From: Helochares maculicollis
Taxonomy: Eukaryota; Arthropoda; Insecta; Coleoptera; Hydrophilidae
Length of the DNA: 45,523 nt
Direction of reading: 5' to 3'
Assembly: GCA_033557835.1 (NCBI GenBank)
Contig: JAWQRO010000262.1
Coordinates: 1 to 45,523, forward strand
Part shown: piece by piece, positions 23,397 through 36,020 of the stretch
Layout of the letters: the number at the start of each line of letters is the position of its first letter
Numbering within the stretch: the stretch's first letter is position 1
Program-made: the position numbers and the translations under genes
Notes under the pieces: model-generated
Database searches by the model: none
What the model saw: the letters and a program-made list of their open reading frames with translations, nothing else
Told to the model about the DNA's origin: nothing

Positions 23397-24142
23397 AAGC
23401 CCGAATTAATTTGGAGGTTAGGAAATGTTAGATCTCATAGGTTTATTAATTTTTCTTGCAGCTCTAGTACTTCAAGATCGCCATTTTTTGCTGACTTATT
23501 TTATTTGTTTTTTCTAAAATAACTGCTCTAAAATGTGTCATACTTTAATAATTCCAAGTAGAGTAGGATTTAATTACTTTAATCTATAATATAATTAAAC
23601 AAATAAAATAAGGAAAATGTGTAAAATCATCATTAATTATTATTAAAATTATCTTATTATAATTTTAATAATGTTGTATTAATATTGAGTGTATCAAGTA
23701 TTTAGATGATTATGTATTATTGCCACAGAAAAAAATGGATAAACAAATACTATTATTGATATTATTGCAGCTAATTTATTATAAAATACTACACTACAGA
23801 GAAAATATAACAGATGTAATAGTTAATGTATAGCTGTAATGTAAAAAAAAATACTCTTATACTCCCTGTATTAAAAGAAAGCTGTGTTTTAATTTATTTA
23901 AATTAATTTATTTTTGTTGAAATATTTATTGTTTTATTTTGTTTTTATTGTGACGAATTAGCCAATTTTAGATCTTCATTAAATTTTTTACCTTAGTATG
24001 AAGGTTTGTGAAGCAAATTTTATTTTGCAATAGTCGATTTTAGTCTTATATCATTTATAATTTGATATCGACAGTGTTTTTACTGTAACTGATTTTGTGT
24101 TGTTTCAGTTAGCTAATTATTTACAGTACCATATTGGTTTTG

Positions 24143-24376
24143 GCATAGAAGCTCCGTCACCTGTTGCAATATAATGCTAATTCTGCCGTGCCATTTCTTT
24201 TACAATGGTGGAGTAGTCGCAGAATTGCGAAGTAGTGGTAGAATGAAAGTGGTTATTTGTACCCTTAGCTCAAGTAATGGATTGTTTTTGCTTTGTTGAA
24301 GTGAAGCAAAATTTAGCTATCTAGTCTTACTACCCCTTAGTTTGCTCATTTAAATGGAGTGACGGAGCTTTGTGCT
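24143..24376. repeat. Candidate MITE with terminal inverted repeats
   Basis: AAGCTCCGTCAC at 24,149-24,160 is repeated as a perfect reverse complement, GTGACGGAGCTT, at 24,359-24,370. The match extends outward a few more bases with one indel (GCATAG against GCACA). The interior is about 200 bp and non-coding and contains a second small inverted pair, AATTCTGC and GCAGAATT. Size and structure suit a miniature inverted-repeat element. A clear target-site duplication was not found. Confidence 0.45.
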
Positions 24377-24938
24377 TAAAAATATATATCGGGTTGTACT
24401 GATGCATTTATTACTTCCATCTAGCTTCAAATTCATTGTGAGTTTTGTTTACCAAATTTAATTACCATTAAGCATACCAATAATAAAGAAATTAATCAAT
24501 TAAATGTATTTTTTATAGTAGCCAGATATGATGCAGAGCATATTTAATGTCTGAAGCAGATATAATTCGCATTTCGCAAATTGAACACGTTAGGAGTAAT
24601 TAGACTAGTTTTAAAATAAGAAAGAAATCGGGGAATTTTAAATTTGATAAATCGTAGGTGTTTATTGTCTGTTGAAAGTCTAAAGAAGTGTTACAATCCT
24701 ACATTTTTAAAATTTTCGCACAAATTGTTGATTGGCCAATTTTAAGTTTATCGCCGATTTCTACAAAATGATTGGTCCTAACCGTTGCAATTTCTTCCAA
24801 TCGACCACAAGTTGCAGTTATACATCATACTGGTTTGTTTGCAGGTTAGGTTTATGTGACGTTTCTGTTATTTACTTGGGACGTACAGATTAATAGCACT
24901 GTTTAGCTGGAAATGTAGCTGAGTTTTAGTTGGCAAAA

Positions 24939-26550
24939 ATGCTTTGCACGGAGGGGAAAATATCCCTTTACAATTTCCTAGGTTGTGCCATAATTTTCTG
25001 TGTTATTTTCATACCTTCCAGTCTTCATGATGCCTTAAATTCTATAAATGGAGGTCCCATTTGGGGTCCTGCAATATTTTTTATAGTAGCCAACATTTTT
25101 GTACGTTGTATTTATTCCGGTAACCATTATCAAGTAAGTAACATTAAACTACATGCATAAATTTACAATGTGAATCTACATCATAACGAATATAAATTGT
25201 TGGAAACAAGTGAAATCTATCTAGTTTATATAAACTGTGATGCAGTGAGTTTTTGACTTAAGCAAGTGATTAATAATCATTTTTTAATGTTAATACAGTC
25301 ACCATTAAATTGCACCAATTCTTAAAAAAATTCAAAGTAAATAAAAATATTGCTAGTAAAATTGCTTGATAAAGTCTTTACCAATTAATGATTTTAAAGG
25401 TTGCAGTTCGAGCTGCTTTACTGGGATTCATTTTCGGCCTGGGTATCTACATTAGGCTATATGCTCTTCCCAATGTGCAAATATTTGGCCTTTACATGTG
25501 TGTTTTGGCAACTTTCCACTACACTGAATTTTTAGCTATAGCCATAATTCAGCCCGCGCTAGTCTCAATTGACTCTTACGTCATTAACCACAGCCCTCAA
25601 TACACTATAGCTGCTGTTTCATCATGGGTTGAATTTGCTGTGGAAACATATTTTTTTCCAGGTGTGCACAACTGATCATTTATTATTTGTAATATTATTC
25701 AGTATTTAATTCTTACACTCTTGAAATTTGTGCTATTCTCATATTGGTTTTAGATATGAAGACTGCTTACTGGATATCAAATGTAGGACTGATTATTTGT
25801 ATATGCGGTGAAATATTGCGTAAAGTTGCCATGTTGACGGCACAATCCAATTTTAATCACTTAGTAAGTAGCTTGTAATTGTGAGATATTTACTAATTTG
25901 GTGTCATGTCCCTGCATAACAGTAGAAGATTGAGAGTAATTTCTAAAACCAGTTCTTTTTGTAAGCCTCACCTTTTCAAAACTATACTATAGATTAACAA
26001 AATAAATTATTATTTAGTTTGTGTTAGGTGAGTCTGATCAAAAGTAATGAAAATTACTGCTCTTTTTCTTTTGCTGTTGATGCTGCAACTGATTAACTTT
26101 TTTGTTTTTGTGCATTTTAGGTACAATGTGAAAAAGCGGATGATCATGTACTTATTACACATGGAGTTTACAGTGTATTTAGACATCCAAGCTATGTGGG
26201 TTGGTTTTATTGGTCCATTGGGACACAGGTTAGTTTCATTTTAGAAATTAGGTTGTCCAATTGTAATACAATCATTGCATATGTGATCGGCATTGTCTTG
26301 TTCATATCATAATGATGAACTGACTATGCTATGTATAGAATCGTTTTTATAAAAGAAATATTTTCAGATAACACTTTTAAATCCTTTCTGCATACTTGCT
26401 TATTCTGCAATAAGTTGGATGTTCTTCAGGGAAAGAATAATTGTCGAAGAAATTTCCTTGCTTAATTTCTTCGGACAACAATACTGTGATTACCAACAGA
26501 AAGTAGGAACTGGCCTTCCTTTTATACATGGGTTTAAAATAAAACCATAG
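24939..26550 (+). CDS. ste14: Protein-S-isoprenylcysteine O-methyltransferase (ICMT / ste14)
   Basis: This integral ER-membrane enzyme transfers a methyl group from S-adenosylmethionine to the C-terminal prenylated cysteine of CAAX proteins such as Ras and lamins. Five exons (24939-25133, 25400-25661, 25754-25863, 26121-26228, 26368-26550) join in frame to 285 aa; human ICMT is 284. All donors and acceptors are GT-AG. The start ATG has the insect-type context CAAAAATG and follows an in-frame stop. Most of residues 1-180 is hydrophobic, as expected for a multi-pass protein. The family signature is in the C-terminal third: HVLITHGVYSVFRHPSYVGW (198-217), which binds the cofactor, then FRERIIVEE (245-253) and FGQQYCDYQQKVGTGLPF (260-277). 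An AATAAA at 26,576 follows closely. It converges with TSR1. Assignment is secure. Confidence 0.95.
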
Positions 26551-26575
26551 CCGTTATAAGTAACTTACTGCATAC

Positions 26576-26581
26576 AATAAA
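26576..26581 (+). promoter_or_regulatory. Polyadenylation signal for ICMT
   Basis: AATAAA, 26 nt after the stop codon, implying a very short 3' UTR unless a later site is used. Confidence 0.55.
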
Positions 26582-29309
26582 TTTAAGTCGAGACTAAAAA
26601 GAATAACCTAATGACCTTTTATAACATTTTTAACCTTTCATGTATATATGTAATAAATATGAAGACTTCTGCATTGTTCGAGTGACAATAAGACTATTGA
26701 TTTATTTATATATTGTTGCTTTACTTTTGATTTGCTCAAACGATGCAATTAAAAGAGGTAGAAAAGTTTTTAATGAATGTTTTTAATCAAGAGGTCAGTA
26801 GTGATTAAAATGTATTGAAAAGAAGAAATATTAAATAATGAGCAGCACAAGGCTTATTAATATATATATACATCACAATTGATAATGATTTTAACCAAGA
26901 CTAAACTAACCAAATGTAATTTTAATGAAATTAATGTTTATAATTTCCTTAAATAAATATTTATTTTTTGTTATTTGGTGGGTTTCAATTGTCTACCTTT
27001 ATTTAACAGCACTTTTATATTAAATAATCAGTTTTATAAATTTTAAGGTCTTATACTCTCTTTTAAATTAACATTAGTATTTTTTAAAAAGTCTATAAAA
27101 TTTATTTTGTTTTCTTAAGACCACCCACAGATTACACTTATTCTTAGAATTACATGTTAGGAAATAAAAAAAATCTTGTCTGGTTTGGAGACCCCCTTTA
27201 AGAATGAGAATTTACAAATAGCTTATAGATGGTGCTAAAATATAAGGTAACGTGATTCTTTTCATCCTAGATACTAACAAGAACAATTTTAATTAATATC
27301 AGAATCAAAAAATCTGTATTGTCTCCACTCAACATTCTCATATAAATATATGTACGACATAAAAGTACCTGCGATTAATAATAATAGTACAAACACTTAC
27401 ATGCGCTTCAAAACTAAAAGCAAAAAATTCATAAGGAATATTCAATTCTTTTTCAGTACATATATATCATCAGAATAATTTTAATATTTCTTTATGTAAT
27501 GTACAATACTTTGTGTTTAAAAATATATATACTCTTAACTTGTCTGCAATATGGAATGCTTGTAAATACTCTTTGCGAAGGTTTGAATTTTAAAATGTGA
27601 ATTGATAACTAAAGGAAGGGTCCAATTTTTGAATATAAATTCATAACTAAAAAATTAAATTTATTAGCGTAAAGTCCCACTTCCAGTTTTCTAATTTACG
27701 CGGAACTATCTGTTGTTGCTATATTTTTCATGCTTAGCATTTTTGTAAAGTTTTTTATTCCAAAGCCTACTAAAAGTGGAATTTTTAAAATTATAAAAAT
27801 AGCACTTCCAGTGCTCCGATCATGTTAAAAATTTATATCTGTGAGTTTTTTGTGATAATTAAGATGCGCACGAAATTTCATTCCTGTAGCTTAAATTTAA
27901 AGACTACTTTTCTGTAAAAATTTGAAAACTGCGTAGGTATATGGGTACTTCTGGTGGTCCTACATGCTTCAAAAGTTGGTACAGATTTAAGTTTTTGCGA
28001 TAATAGCCGTATACCAAATTTAATCCCTCCACCTCAAACTGTCTGACCACTATTGTGTTAACATACACACAACCACAAACAACATGCCAAAAATGGTCAA
28101 AATGGATTCAAAGGCACTCAAAACGTACAGATCCATCAAAATATCTAGGTCGAATTTTTTCATGATCCCAATACCTTCCCTTTTCTATACTTCCTATAGT
28201 AATATGGTAATGTAAGAATACTAAATCATGCCTGAATATAAACAGCAAATGCACAGCCCTTGTACCTTTAAACAAGTTAATAAAACATATAAACACGAGT
28301 GACAGATCCAAAGACTGTTAATTTACATATAATGTAATGTTACTGCTGTCTTGGAAAGGTATCGGTTATAACATTAGCTCTTAAAGCACAGGTAGTAAGT
28401 GGGTAAGGGTTTTAAGTACCACTGGCTCAGTATAGTGTGCCTGCAGCATCCAAGAGGAACCAAGCAGATGAAAAATCTCTATAAGAATATGATGTAATTA
28501 TTTGTCTACAGGCTAGTTTTCTGAATTGCTTTTTGGGACAATGTATTAATTGAAATATAGTCTGCTTTTAATCGACCTGTTTTATTATTTTAAATCTTAT
28601 GGTTTTGCCCCAACTGGTTTTTTATAGATGTTTGCTTCAAACTATTCAAATCTCATATTTACAAGTTTGTTGAAAAAATTTTTAAATAATCAAAAACTGA
28701 TGGAGTTACACCTTATATTATTAGATTTAGTATTATTGTTGTTAGAAGTATAAAGTGATATTATTTTCGACTGTGGCTACTTTCTACATCCTAGATTACC
28801 CTATTAAATTGTTAAGAATTTTAAAATTCCTTGGTTTTCCACTACAGACATCTCAAAATTGCAATTTTCACATTTCTTCTAAATTCATTAGATTTCAACT
28901 ATGTTGTGAATAAAGTTTTAATGATTAAAGTCAAGGGAGTTAGCGTATTTAATTTAAGGTTATAAGCAATATGCAGACAATGCAGTCCATAGTCAAAAAA
29001 AACATCATTTAACATACTAATAATGATGGCATTAAAAGGGAACGCCTATAATATAGAAAATCAGACATTGAATAAAATCATTTTTAGTGTGATTCAAGTA
29101 ATTCTCCGGATATGATAATAAACTAAGAATCTTTTATATAACATTGGCATATATGTCAAGATTTAAGCACTGGTACCATGATGTATAATAATGTAATGGG
29201 TGCAATTCCAAATGTCATATGCAATAACAACGGAGTGAAGAAACTTAAGTTAGCTGAGAAACTGCAGGCAATTGTTAGTGAAATAATAAAAAAAAAGATA
29301 AATTAAAAT

Positions 29310-29315
29310 TTTATT
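29310..29315 (-). promoter_or_regulatory. Polyadenylation signal for TSR1
   Basis: The minus strand reads AATAAA about 120 nt past the TSR1 stop codon. Confidence 0.5.
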
Positions 29316-29432
29316 CTCTGTATAACTAATATGACAGATTCTATGTCTAATCAGTTCATCACAGTACTCAATTTGCACAGATTTTTAACAGTATAATAAA
29401 ATGAAGTGCTAAATATTAATAATAAAAATAAA

Positions 29433-32400
29433 TTATGACTCCATTTTTTCTGTATTACTCGTGCAGCTTACAATCAAATTTTCGTAACTCCATTTGGGAT
29501 ATACTCTTTTGAATAATTGCAGCATTACTGTGTCATGAGGTTTGATCTGCTTATTAAAATAGCACTTCATATGCCCATGAGTACCTGAAATGAGTGACAT
29601 TTAATTAATTTTACATTATTCTTGCATGAATTTGTGATTATTGCATTTAATGTTAAATTTTGTAAATGATAATTTATATTAATAATAGACATACCTAAAG
29701 CTTCCTTAATTTTGCCTCGCAGACCGAGCTTAGTTTTAATTTCACAGACTTGGAAGTATTTAATATCTTCTGGATTAAAGAACATAAATCTTACAACTGC
29801 TGAGCTTTTATGCACTTTAAAAGGATAACCTGTAAGAACAACCCTCTTCAAGATGATTCTTGAGGGAGAGCAATTTATAAGCTCGCCTTTTGCAACCAAA
29901 ACCAATTTGTTATCTACTTCTTTGTAGCAAAGAACCGGGGCGGGAGGAAATTGCATAGGGGCATAAAAAGATGCAACGGATACAGTGTTTTGTTGGTAAA
30001 ACCTTTCATACTGAAATAAAAAAAATAATCAAGAACTAGATGCATATAAAATTATTTGGATAGTATTTAATTTCTGTAGCTCATAAAAGTTGTTACATAA
30101 ACATGCAAGACTTACCTTAAATTTCTTTCCATTCGTATGCTCACTAAAAATGGGATTTACAATAAACCTCCTGTAGCCACATTGGAAAATCAGGCGTTCT
30201 TTTGACTTGATTGGATCCAAATAATTTTTGGTTCTTTTAACCCTCACATGGACTAAACTCATTTTCTGTTCATATGGCAACATTCCTATTAAAATAACAG
30301 GAGACTGGGTAGACTTGAATTGTTCCCACGAAGATTCAGGTAAGTCTTTTACAAAAACTGTAATGTACATGTCTGCTTCAGCTGTTGGAACCATATCAGC
30401 ATACTGTTTTTTAATTTTTAAGCAAGTCGTCTTATAATCTTTAAATTGAAACAACTTGCCGAATTCCAGAGGTAAATTTTCTAACGGATCCCATGGCGAT
30501 TGCCTGTTTAAACATAATAAATTACAAAAATTATTTTACCAAAAACATTTTTTTGCAATGATGTTAAATACATTTCGATTTGAACTTTGAAATCAATTGT
30601 AAACATATTTTAAATCAATACTTAATATATTTTCAACAAACGAAAATGCACTTGGGCCACTTACTTGAAGCTCTCCAAATATTTATACTTTTGAAACCGT
30701 ATTCTAGCAGCTGAGTCTAAAGGTGTATCAACTTCATCAGGAAATTGAAAGTCTGTTTTAGCTGCTCTCAACTTTTCTAAAGCTTCCTTTTCAGCATCCA
30801 AATCCATATCTTTGTCATACCGTTCTTCATTAACGGGAACTTCCGATTCATTATCTGCAAAGTCTTCATGATCTGAATCTTCCTCCTCATCTTGAATGTC
30901 ATCGTCCATTTCGGCATCCATATCCTCATCGTCATCTTCCAAATCTCCATCCTCTGTTTCCTCAGCACACTCGAGGCCTTCTGAATGCCACATTGCCTGG
31001 TAACCAGAGCATCCTTTAGGCACTTTAAATGTCTCCATCTTTTCATCTTGTTTGGCCATATCTAGCTCTTCCGCCGTGGGCAACATTTGCTCATCGTCTA
31101 TCAAATCGGGAATATTTTCGGACTCCAGAGATTCTTGTATCGACGGATTACATTTGCCTAAAACTCGCTCTCCAATTTTACCATCCTCCCCTTTGAATGG
31201 AGTAACATTCTCCTTTTTAGGATCCAAAGGATATGGATCTAGCAAGTTGTTAATTTGTGACATCTGGAAGTCACCGAGCCCTGGGATGTGGATCAAACTG
31301 TTAACAGAAAGACCTTTGCCTCTTAAATATCCCGTGACTCTTAAAGTCCCACTGCCTGTGCCATCTGATACATATTCCACGTTTTCGGCGAATAATCGTG
31401 GTCTATTGTTAAACGGCAGTGCTACCCTCTTTTGATTGGCAATCTTTCGAAGAATATTGTTAGCTTCTGCAAATGTATCCAAAGACATAGGTTTTTTATC
31501 AGAGAAGTATTTGTTGATGGCTTTCTGTATGTTTTGTTTTTGGTCATTTTTCTTCTTAGGATGTAGGCTCGCCATGTCGGTCACTGCAATCACAGAGCTT
31601 GGCAAGCCTTGAGCGAAGACTTTTTCTAACACCTGCAGACCCCATTCGTCGATAAATTCATCGTTAATTGCAGATACCAAAAATAAGCCAGCATCACACA
31701 CTTTGAGAGCATCTAAAAGGGCAAACTCGTTGTCCACGGCAGGGGAGTAAAAGCAGAATCTTTGTTTTAATTTTGGAATCCTATAACAAAGAGCATTTTG
31801 ACATAAGATGATGCTTCTTATGCACGACATAAATCAGTTAATATATTTTATGTTATTTAAATTATAAAACTATGAAAAACTGTTGGATTTTACAGGAATT
31901 CTCTTGCTAACAGATTAAGATAAATGCTTTTCTGTACGTCTATTGCAAGTAAAGAAATATTTTTTAGGAAAAAATGCTGTTACTCAACTTACGCCATGTG
32001 TGTTGCTTCACCATTGCTTTTATGAAGATGGGCTTCTGTATCTGACTGCGTCAAAATGCTGATAGCTGTATTAGGGTCAATACTTTTGTGTAAGGGTATT
32101 ACACATACAAAAATCGGAGCACTATAAGGACCACCAATTCTGCGCTTCATGTTGAGCATTTCATCAATTTTTTGCCTTCTCCTTACTTCGGCTTGATTTC
32201 TTCTATCTTGTTTTGATAGCTCATCCTTTTTTCGTCTGCTCTCTACTTTAACTGCTACTTTACCTGCAAATCAAATGAATTACTTTGAATATTTGTCCCC
32301 GGTACACAACCATATCAATATACGGAAGATGTTTTATAAAACGTTTTCGTTCTGTAATAGTCCTTTATTATTATGGTAATTATTAGTAAATTGAATCGAA

Positions 32401-32903
32401 CATGCAATGAAGACAGATTTTTTTTACAGACTAGTGACAATGCGAGTAGTTTTCAGTCTGCGTAATATTATCTCAGTAAATAAGTAGTTACGGAGGTTTG
32501 GTCATTTATTGCTGATGATTGAAAAGAACAGAATAAAAGATTTTGAAAATGCTCATAGATTCAAATCCAAACAGAAGCAGACTAAAATATATCTGTAATG
32601 GGTAGTAAGTGTAAGTGGGAAAACTTTTGTGAAAAGAAGCAGCGGCTAGAGGCAGAGGATAAAATCGTTAAAGACCATAGTATATATAACTTTCCGAGTA
32701 AATCATGACAATGTAAATTAAATTATAGCAACATTCTTAAGACCAAAGAGCAAGCTTTAATTGTTCAAAATGCATTTGCAAATGTTCTAACCTTTTAAAG
32801 CCACATTAACAGAACCTTTGGATCTATGTCGCCCGTGTTTATGTGTTTTATTAACTTGTTTAAAGGCACCTGGTCGGTGCACTTGCTGCTTGTCTTCAGA
32901 CAT
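29433..32903 (-). CDS. Tsr1: Pre-rRNA-processing protein TSR1
   Basis: TSR1 is a nucleolar/cytoplasmic assembly factor of the 40S subunit, related to Bms1 but lacking GTPase activity. Six exons (32903-32792, 32263-31993, 31780-30665, 30503-30116, 30010-29695, 29584-29433) join in frame to 784 aa; human TSR1 is about 804. The basic N-terminus (HRPGAFKQVNKTHKHGRHRS, 9-28) is typical. The degenerate G domain follows in exons 2-3, with FAQGLPSSVIAVTD and the GSGTLRVTGYLRGKGLSVN stretch. GLGDFQMSQI marks the AARP2CN-like region. Residues 400-440 are very acidic. The C-terminal translation-factor-like region has QSPWDPLENLP, MLPYEQKMSLV, KRVVLTGYPFKVHKSSAVVR, FFNPEDIKYF, the split GTHGHMKC and KRVYPKWSYE. 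Donors and acceptors are canonical. A decayed copy of part of exon 3 lies about 0.2-0.6 kb upstream. Assignment is secure. Confidence 0.96.
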
Positions 32904-33008
32904 GATTTAATCAGTATTTTCCTATTCTGATATTAATGAACTACACTCGTTGGCGTCTAGAATTAAAGGAAACCACGTTGCCGAAATAATACACAACCTT
33001 ACATTTTA

Positions 33009-33017
33009 GCGCCATCT
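33009..33017 (-). promoter_or_regulatory. AGATGGCGC motif upstream of TSR1
   Basis: The minus strand reads AGATGGCGC about 105 nt upstream of the TSR1 start codon. It resembles the core of the insect CTCF site (AGRKGGCGC, from memory). It may be an insulator or promoter site; a 9-bp match alone is weak. Confidence 0.25.
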
Positions 33018-33114
33018 ATAAGGTAGATTTCTGTAAAACCTCATTTTAAAGCAACTCCACAAAAATCTATAATTTTTATTATATCTTAATATTTAGTTTT
33101 ATGGGTAAATGTCT

Positions 33115-33470
33115 GCCACTCCATTTTGGCATGCATGTCCTCATCTTCCATGCCTCCATCATCTATTTCATCATCACACTCGAGACCTTCTGAATTTTTT
33201 TTTCTTTTAGGCACATTAAATGTCTCCATCTTTTCATCTTGCTTGGCCAAAGCTAGCTCTTCCACCGTGGGCAACTTTTGCCCATCGTCTACCAAATCGG
33301 ATATATTTTCGGACTTTAGAGCCTCTTGTATTGAGGATTACATTTGCCTAAAATTTGCTTCCCAATTTTAGTATCCTCCCTTTTGAATGGAGTAAAATTA
33401 TCTTTATTAGGATTCAAAGGATATGGATGTATTAACTATTAACAGAAAGACCTTTGCCTCTTAAATAATC
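33115..33470 (-). pseudogene. Decayed partial duplicate of TSR1 exon 3
   Basis: This segment aligns with 30,905-31,350 in the same orientation. Shared stretches include GCAACTTTTGCCCATCGTCT against GCAACATTTGCTCATCGTCT, and a nearly identical TTAACAGAAAGACCTTTGCC. On the minus strand it encodes LPTVEELALAKQDEKMETFN, against LPTAEELDMAKQDEKMETFK in TSR1. Relative to the parent it lacks about 75 bp near 33,430 and about 20 bp near 33,195, and a frame break separates KCNP from the rest. It begins and ends inside one exon, so nothing tells whether it arose by DNA duplication or retrotransposition. It lies upstream of TSR1, in the same orientation. Confidence 0.88.
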
Positions 33471-35029
33471 AGTCTCTGAAATTCAATAATTTATATGTTC
33501 CAGGTATTTGCATTGAAAACAAACGACAATCACCTCTTTGAATTTAACTTTCAAAAAAACGGCAAAATATGTTTTATTCATTTTAGTTGAACTTAAGTCA
33601 GAACAGTTTTTCTACAGCAATAATGTTGTTTAATATACCGAGACATTTATTAAACTAACCTATTAGGAGGTGGACTTTAGAAAAATGGCTTGGCATGTAT
33701 TTGTTTGCGTTTAGAGATGAATGAACAAAATATTTTTTTGATAAGCCGTTAAGCATAGTTTGGCATTTGAATGGCAAGAAGACATTCAGAACTGATATCC
33801 TACCAACATTTTCAATTTTCTTACTTATAGTAATTACATTCCATCAAAATTCATCAGATTGTCATGGGTATAGCAGATTATCTAACTTATTAATAATGAT
33901 TGCATAGAAAAAAAAACACTTGTATTGTAAAGTGAAATCCAAACTTTTGAGTGTACTTCATTCTCTGCAGCGAGAAATTAATAAAAATAATATAAGGAAG
34001 ATTATTTACATACTTAAATAACATGTATTTATTAGAGCAAAATCTTATTAGGTTAAACTGAAAACCCAAATAGCAACTATCTGGCGGAATAAAAATAATT
34101 TTCATAGTGGAAAATGGAGCTGCTTTTGCTATAAGGTACTATTAAGTCAGCGAGGTCTTAAATCAAAAACTTGGCAAGCCATCCTAGGAAAAAATGATTA
34201 CCATAAAAAAAGGAATAGGGAGAGTCAATAAGTAAAGTAGGAATTATGATATGCAAGAACCAATGTAGTTAAAATGAAACAACCGCTTGTGTCAATATAT
34301 ATCTTTTATATTCATAATAATATTAATAATAAAATGATATTTTAATAATAAATGGTTACTTCTATATAAAAAAAATCACACATAGATACCTTCTCTTTGG
34401 AAACTTATTATAAAAAGAGCGCAATGCAGAGAAAAGGAGGCAGGATAGAATGTCAAAGGGTTCCTTAATAATTTACAGTTTCAAATATAAGTAGTAGTAT
34501 ATACGGAATACTTAATAGTAATAATAACAATAGCATTACAAGTCATAAATCAGGCAAAATCATATAAAAATGCAGTCTTTCATTGCACCAAAATAAAATA
34601 ATGAAACAATAACAAAGTCGGTTGTAAAATAGAAGTAATTAAAAAGTTTAGCGCATAATATACTGTATACTGACATATATATTTCACAAAGTACTAGTTT
34701 TAGTATAAAATTGTATTGTAACTTTATTTTTATTATGTGCATCTATTTTTCTTATTTGTTTTTTTTTTTTTGGAAAAAGGTTATTTATCCTTTGGAATTA
34801 CACTTCATGGCATGTTACATTTTTTGTTTTAATTAAAGTGTCACATATTTTCATTGGTGAACAAAATTTTTTAACTCTATCAAAGTAAAATTTAACCTTT
34901 TACGCAAGTAATATATAAAAAAATCTTCTTGCATTCACAGAATGCAATAAATGCATCTGGCAAAATATATGACACCGTTTTTCAGAACTAGAGTAATTTT
35001 CCATAAATTTAACGAATTCTTCTAATAGT

Positions 35030-35272
35030 AAATATTAATTAATCATTTCAGGGAAAACGGAAAATATTAAGGTGTTTTATTTTCATGATGCTGCTCTGAA
35101 TGACCCTTCAGTTATGGAATTAGACTGGTGGTAAGCTAATACAATCGGCATTAATCGTGTGGAAAATGCGATAGGTCAGGTGCATCCACCTGCATTGTTT
35201 CAGGGTAGCACCATTTATTCGAGTAAAAGATGGTTTGAAGAGTACATTATTTTTTAAGCAAATTTATCAATT
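35030..35272 (+). pseudogene. Coding-like relic of unknown family
   Basis: One plus-strand frame reads KTENIKVFYFHDAALNDPSV and on to DWW, a stop, then, still in frame, ANTIGINRVENAIGQVHPPA through RWFEEYIIF and a second stop. Composition is more protein-like than the surroundings. A CAG acceptor-like site precedes it and a GTAAGC donor-like site overlaps the first stop. I do not recognise the protein; it may be transposon debris or an isolated exon. Confidence 0.25.
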
Positions 35273-36014
35273 ACCAATTTTTTTCTAATTTAGATTAAAT
35301 AACAAAATGGAGCACCAAGTCGTAACTGATAAATTTGTGAGGCATCTTTTTGACACTTTCACTCTCAATTATATACAAATTCAAAGAAACTTATAAACAA
35401 AACAACATAGAAAAAACAGTAGGTGCTTTCTTATGTTGTTTGTATGGTTTTTTTATTAAAAACTTACTAAACACTGTTGTTTATTTTGCTTTTGTTAGTA
35501 AACTATACAGAGTTTGTTTTGATTTAATAATACAACTTAACAAAATTCTCATTTTGTTACAATGAGCATATTTTTATAATTCACTTCACTAACTGTCTTG
35601 GTTTCTTGGCACCAATAAAAACTATATGTAACAATAATAATTACATCCTGTATAATTAATATTATTACTTCAGTTTCAAACGTAATATTAAGGTCAGCTA
35701 CATCCGAAGTTTTCTAAACTTTGAAAACAGGGACTGCTTATTGTATAAAAAGGTGATGTATAACATTTTAAAAATTATAGCCTTCCGTATTTTTTAGACG
35801 CATTTCAAAATAGCTCAGTTTTATCAAAGACGCTCCCACGTTTATTGCTATTTTGAAAACTGAAGACAAAGAAATGTCAATGTCCTAGTTACTCATATAA
35901 GTACAAATTTTGAATGCAAATGAAAAAAAAAGAATTAAATACTTACGCCACCTGTCTTGTCCCACATTAACAAAATGAAATAAGCAAAATTAGTCAAAGA
36001 AAATAATAAATATC

Positions 36015-36020
36015 TTTATT
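36015..36020 (-). promoter_or_regulatory. Polyadenylation signal for the msn-type gene
   Basis: The minus strand reads AATAAA about 520 nt past the stop codon. It is a plausible end for the transcript, though further AT-rich variants exist nearby. Confidence 0.4.

Larger units (their letters stand above)
23294..24938. other. Dynein IC 3' UTR and upstream region of ICMT
   Basis: An AATAAA at 23,391-23,396, 98 nt past the dynein stop codon, is the likely polyadenylation signal. The following 1.5 kb is AT-rich. It includes a perfect 13-bp inverted repeat (23,639-23,651 with 23,660-23,672) and the terminal-inverted-repeat element at 24,143-24,376. No open frame of interest. Confidence 0.55.
26551..29432. 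other. Convergent intergenic region between ICMT and TSR1
   Basis: About 2.9 kb of AT-rich DNA with no recognisable gene. It contains the ICMT polyadenylation signal (26,576-26,581) and the TSR1 signal on the minus strand (29,310-29,315). A less AT-rich patch at about 27,660-28,120 may be repeat debris; I cannot classify it. The minus-strand frame 28,108-28,311 has no motif. Confidence 0.5.

Noticed and set aside
26047..26244. A 65-codon plus-strand frame starting in an ICMT intron
   Set aside because: It is a shifted reading of ICMT exon 4; the correct frame, phased with the flanking exons, gives HPSYVGWF.
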